This document shows, one piece after another, positions 61,258 to 64,000 of a stretch of DNA of 64,000 bases. How positions within the stretch are numbered: position 1 is the first letter of the stretch; every line of letters begins with the position of its first letter. Position numbers and translations under genes: made by a program. Origin of the DNA: Zoogloeaceae bacterium (GTDB taxonomy: Bacteria > Pseudomonadota > Gammaproteobacteria > Burkholderiales > Rhodocyclaceae); assembly GCA_024235635.1 (NCBI GenBank), contig JACKMA010000001.1, positions 1,116,001 to 1,180,000 on the forward strand, read 5' to 3'. The notes beneath the pieces were generated by a model, which worked only from the letters and a program-made list of their open reading frames with translations, had not been told where the DNA came from and did not search any database.

Positions 61258-62012
61258 AACCGCACCTCGATCCCGCGGGCCCGCATCAGTTCCTTGGCCT
61301 CCCGCACCGTGTGTTCGCCGAAGTGGAAGATGCTCGCTGCCAGCACCGCGTCGGCACGACCTTCCGAGACGCCGTCCGCGAGGTGTGACAGGTTGCCGAC
61401 GCCGCCACTGGCGATCACCGGAATCCTGACCGCATCCGCCACCGCCCGCGTCAGGCCGAGGTCGAAGCCGTTCTTGGTACCGTCCCGGTCCATGCTGGTC
61501 AGCAGAATTTCCCCCGCGCCGAGTGCTTCGACCCTGCGCGCCCAGTCTACGGCGTCGAGGCCGGTGGGCCGGCGCCCGCCATGGGTGAACACTTCCCAGC
61601 GCCCGGTCTCCACCTGCTTGGCGTCGATCGCGACGACGATGCACTGGCTGCCGACCTTGGCGCTGGCATCGGCGACGACCTGCGGATTGTCGACGGCCGC
61701 GGTATTGATGCTGACCTTGTCGGCGCCGGCGTTGAGCAGGCGGCGCACGTCCTCGACCGTGCGCACGCCGCCGCCGACGGTCAACGGGATGAAGACCTGC
61801 TCGGCAACCTGTTCGACGACGTGCAGGATGATGTCGCGCGCATCCGAACTGGCGGTGATGTCGAGAAAGGTGATCTCGTCCGCACCCTGTTCGTCGTAGC
61901 GCCGCGCGACTTCGACCGGATCACCGGCATCACGCAACTCGACGAAATTCACGCCCTTGACGACACGGCCAGCATTGACGTCGAGACAGGGAATGATGCG
62001 CTTGGCGAGCAT
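61254..62012 (-). CDS. hisF: Imidazole glycerol phosphate synthase, cyclase subunit
   Basis: A 252-residue TIM barrel that, with HisH, makes IGP and AICAR. The catalytic Asp11 is in IPCLDVN and Asp130 in VVAID. The LTVGGGVRT phosphate-binding loop is at about 77-85. It lies 9 bp after hisA. Confidence 0.97.
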   Translation of the reverse strand: MLAKRIIPCLDVNAGRVVKGVNFVELRDAGDPVEVARRYDEQGADEITFLDITASSDARDIILHVVEQVAEQVFIPLTVGGGVRTVEDVRRLLNAGADKVSINTAAVDNPQVVADASAKVGSQCIVVAIDAKQVETGRWEVFTHGGRRPTGLDAVDWARRVEALGAGEILLTSMDRDGTKNGFDLGLTRAVADAVRIPVIASGGVGNLSHLADGVSEGRADAVLAASIFHFGEHTVREAKELMRARGIEVRL

Positions 62013-62021
62013 GGATCGCGC

Positions 62022-62762
62022 TCAGCCGCCGAGCTCGTCGGCCCGCGCCTGCGCGGCGGAAAAATCGAGGGTGCCCTGATAGATTGCACGCCCGGTGATC
62101 GCGGCTTCGATGCCCTCCCGTTCCACCGCGCAGAGGGCATCGATATCGGCCATGCTCGCGATGCCGCCGCTGGCGATTACCGGGATCCGCAGCGCACGGG
62201 CCAGCTTCACCGTGGCCTCGACGTTGACGCCGGTGAGCATGCCGTCGCGGCCAATGTCGGTGTAGATGATGCCTTCGACGCCATAGTCCTCGTACTTCCG
62301 TGCGAGGTCGACGACGTCGTGACCAGTCATCTTGGACCAACCATCGGTGGCCACCTTGCCATCCTTGGCATCGAGTCCAACGATGATGTGGCCGCCGAAG
62401 GCGGTGCAGGCATCCTGCAGGAAACCGGGATTCTTGACGGCCGCGGTGCCGACGATGACATAGCTGATGCCGTCGTCGAGGTAGCGCTCGATGATGTCGA
62501 GATCGCGAATGCCACCGCCGAGCTGCACCGGAACCTCGTCGCCGACCTCGGCGACGATCGCCTTGATCACCGCCTCGTTCTTCGGCTTGCCGGCGAACGC
62601 GCCGTTCAGGTCCACCAGATGGAGTCGCCGGGCACCGGCATTGACCCAGTGGCGGGCCATCGCCACCGGGTCCTCGGAAAATACGGTGACATCGTCCATT
62701 TCGCCCTGTTTCAGGCGAACACATTGGCCGTCCTTGAGATCGATGGCGGGAATCAGGAGCAT
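62022..62762 (-). CDS. hisA: Phosphoribosylformimino-5-aminoimidazole carboxamide ribotide isomerase
   Basis: A 246-residue TIM barrel related to HisF. Asp8 in LLIPAIDLKDG and Asp131 in VGLDAKDG are the catalytic acids, with VQLGGGIRD near 79-87 and a C-terminal ASGGIASM phosphate loop. It is 48 bp after hisH, the widest gap within this his group. Confidence 0.97.
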   Translation of the reverse strand: MLLIPAIDLKDGQCVRLKQGEMDDVTVFSEDPVAMARHWVNAGARRLHLVDLNGAFAGKPKNEAVIKAIVAEVGDEVPVQLGGGIRDLDIIERYLDDGISYVIVGTAAVKNPGFLQDACTAFGGHIIVGLDAKDGKVATDGWSKMTGHDVVDLARKYEDYGVEGIIYTDIGRDGMLTGVNVEATVKLARALRIPVIASGGIASMADIDALCAVEREGIEAAITGRAIYQGTLDFSAAQARADELGG

Positions 62763-62810
62763 TGCAGGAAACCGGGTGACGAAGTTCGGGGAATGCGCGC
62801 CACGGGGCGC

Positions 62811-63452
62811 TCAGGGTTGCCAGGCGAGAAAGTTGCGCAGTATCTGCAGCCCGGCGTCGGCGCTCTTCTCAGGATGGAATTGGACCGCAAAGATATTAGC
62901 CCTAGCCACCGCACTGGTAAAGAGCAGCCCGTAACCGGTGACGCCGGCTGCCAGATCGGCATCGCGCGGGTCGACGTAATAGCTGTGCACGAAGTAGAAG
63001 CGGGCATCGTCTTCGATGCCCGACCACAACGGATGCGGCTTGACCTGGCGCACGCGATTCCAGCCCATGTGCGGCACCTTCAGCCGACTGCCGTCGGCCG
63101 CATGCATCGCCGCGTCGGGAAAGCGGCGTACCTCGCCGGCAAACACCCCGAGCCCGCGAACGTCGCCTTCCTGGCTGTGTTCGAACAGCATCTGCTGACC
63201 GATGCAGATGCCGAGGAACGGCTTGCTCGACGCCGCGTCGACCACGGCGGCATGCAGACCACGCCGATCCAGTTCGCGCATGCAGTCCGGCATCGCGCCC
63301 TGGCCCGGGAACACCACCCGGTCGGATGCCGACACCACGGCCGGATCGGAGGTCACGCGGACGTCGCATCCGGTGCCGGCGACGTGTGCCACCGCCTTCT
63401 CCACCGAGCGCAGATTTCCCATCCCGTAGTCGATGACGGCGACCCTGTTCAT
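62811..63452 (-). CDS. hisH: Imidazole glycerol phosphate synthase, glutaminase subunit
   Basis: A 213-residue class I glutamine amidotransferase. The triad is Cys83 in LGICIGQQ, and His193 and Glu195 in VQFHPEKS. The N-terminal IDYGMGNLRSVEKA is the family start. It passes ammonia to HisF. It is 42 bp after hisB. Confidence 0.97.
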   Translation of the reverse strand: MNRVAVIDYGMGNLRSVEKAVAHVAGTGCDVRVTSDPAVVSASDRVVFPGQGAMPDCMRELDRRGLHAAVVDAASSKPFLGICIGQQMLFEHSQEGDVRGLGVFAGEVRRFPDAAMHAADGSRLKVPHMGWNRVRQVKPHPLWSGIEDDARFYFVHSYYVDPRDADLAAGVTGYGLLFTSAVARANIFAVQFHPEKSADAGLQILRNFLAWQP

Positions 63453-63494
63453 GCAGATTTGATCATCCGAAAACTGTCGCTGAGTCGCAACACG

Positions 63495-64000
63495 CTACAG
63501 CGTGCCCTTGGTCGAAGGAATGCTGTCCGCCAGCCGGGCATCGGGCGCGACGGCCATCCGCAGCGCCCGGCCGAAGGCCTTGAACAGGGTTTCGCACTGA
63601 TGGTGCGCATTGCGGCCGCGAAGATTGTCGGCGTGCAGCGTCACCAGCGCATGATTGACGAAACCCTGGAAGAACTCGAATACCAGTTGCGTATCGAGCC
63701 CGCCGATCGCCGCCGCCGTGAATTCGACGTCGAACACCAGACCGGGGCGCCCGGACAGGTCGACGACGACACGCGACAGTGCTTCGTCGAGCGGGACATA
63801 GGCGTGACCGTAGCGGGTCAGGCCCTTCTTGTCGCCGACCGCCCGGGCGAAGGCCTGACCGATTGCGATGCCGACGTCCTCGACCGTATGGTGTCCGTCG
63901 ATGTGCAGGTCGCCGCGGGCCTCGACCTCGAGATCGAACGCGCCATGGCGGGCGATCTGGTCGAGCATGTGGTCGAAGAAGCCGATCCCCGTCTCGAGCG
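63495..64000 (-). CDS. hisB: Imidazoleglycerol-phosphate dehydratase (partial, N-terminus off the right edge)
   Basis: The last 167 codons of HisB are present, and the frame runs past the window end. The visible part begins with LETGIGFFDHML, the first metal-binding segment, followed by HIDGHHTVEDVGIAIGQ and a second NAHHQCETLFKAFGRAL, the two HHxxE-type manganese sites. It dehydrates IGP. Whether the N-terminus carries a phosphatase domain cannot be seen; in betaproteobacteria it usually does not. It heads the visible his run. Confidence 0.95.
   Translation of the reverse strand, partial: LETGIGFFDHMLDQIARHGAFDLEVEARGDLHIDGHHTVEDVGIAIGQAFARAVGDKKGLTRYGHAYVPLDEALSRVVVDLSGRPGLVFDVEFTAAAIGGLDTQLVFEFFQGFVNHALVTLHADNLRGRNAHHQCETLFKAFGRALRMAVAPDARLADSIPSTKGTL

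Overview
The window is high-GC chromosomal DNA with dense, mostly minus-strand housekeeping genes. It most resembles a betaproteobacterium, with a Rhodocyclales- or Nitrosomonadales-like gene order. The grounds are the argH-algZ-algR-ppc-hemC-hemD-hemX block, separate hisI and hisE genes running into hinT-tatA-tatB-tatC, the prsK-prsR-prsT regulatory block of the PEP-CTERM/exosortase system, and tRNA genes that encode their CCA ends. This placement is inference from synteny; there is no rRNA in the window. I see no insertion sequence, prophage, integrase or CRISPR array.

Layout. 1-8.1 kb: tetrapyrrole genes (hemX partial, hemD, hemC) divergent from ppc, then the AlgR/AlgZ two-component pair. 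8.3-12 kb: argH, then a Ser/Thr kinase with a cyclic-nucleotide-binding domain translationally coupled to a fructosamine-kinase-family gene. 12-14.8 kb: a four-gene minus-strand unit encoding a small exported protein with a Tat-like leader, a PqqD-like protein, an HprK-related kinase and a nucleotidyltransferase-family protein (the uncharacterised HPr-rel-A type system). 15-18.9 kb: grxD, prmC, prfA, hemA, tRNA-Phe. 18.9-23.5 kb: a TctE/TctD-like two-component system and groES-groEL under a CIRCE operator plus a sigma-32-type promoter. 24.3-28.8 kb: a YceI-family protein, a membrane protein, a neutral zinc metallopeptidase, a non-coding gap holding two plus-strand terminators, a trypsin-like protease and a lytic transglycosylase. 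28.8-37.8 kb: exopolysaccharide/PEP-CTERM functions (nucleotide-sugar dehydrogenase, PrsT, PrsR, PrsK, priming sugar transferase). 38-45 kb: an alpha/beta hydrolase, tRNA-Leu, queA-tgt and yajC-secD-secF. 44.8-49 kb: a small DUF2322-like protein, purB, and a GAF-containing GspE/PilB-type ATPase. 49-52 kb: a metallo-beta-lactamase-fold hydrolase, a double-FHA protein and a PP2C phosphatase. 52-57.5 kb: sucC-sucD, a FimV-like protein, a Nif3-family protein. 57.5-64 kb: a DegQ/AlgW protease divergent from Nif3, tatABC, hinT and the histidine genes hisE, I, F, A, H and hisB (partial).

How they work together. Three regulatory assemblies stand out against the housekeeping background. The first is the PrsK/PrsR sigma-54 system with PrsT and sugar genes, which controls envelope and exopolysaccharide functions. 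The second is a split phospho-signalling set: kinase plus cNMP domain at 9.8 kb, and PP2C, FHA, MBL hydrolase and GspE-like ATPase at 46.6-51.8 kb. These look like writer, eraser, reader and possible second-messenger components. The third, the HprK-related/PqqD/nucleotidyltransferase unit, is the best candidate for an undescribed system. It combines the accessory enzymes seen in phosphorylated lasso-peptide clusters with an exported protein, but has no recognisable cyclase or protease.

Limits: all family assignments come from reading motifs; no database search was run. Promoters and terminators were found by eye.
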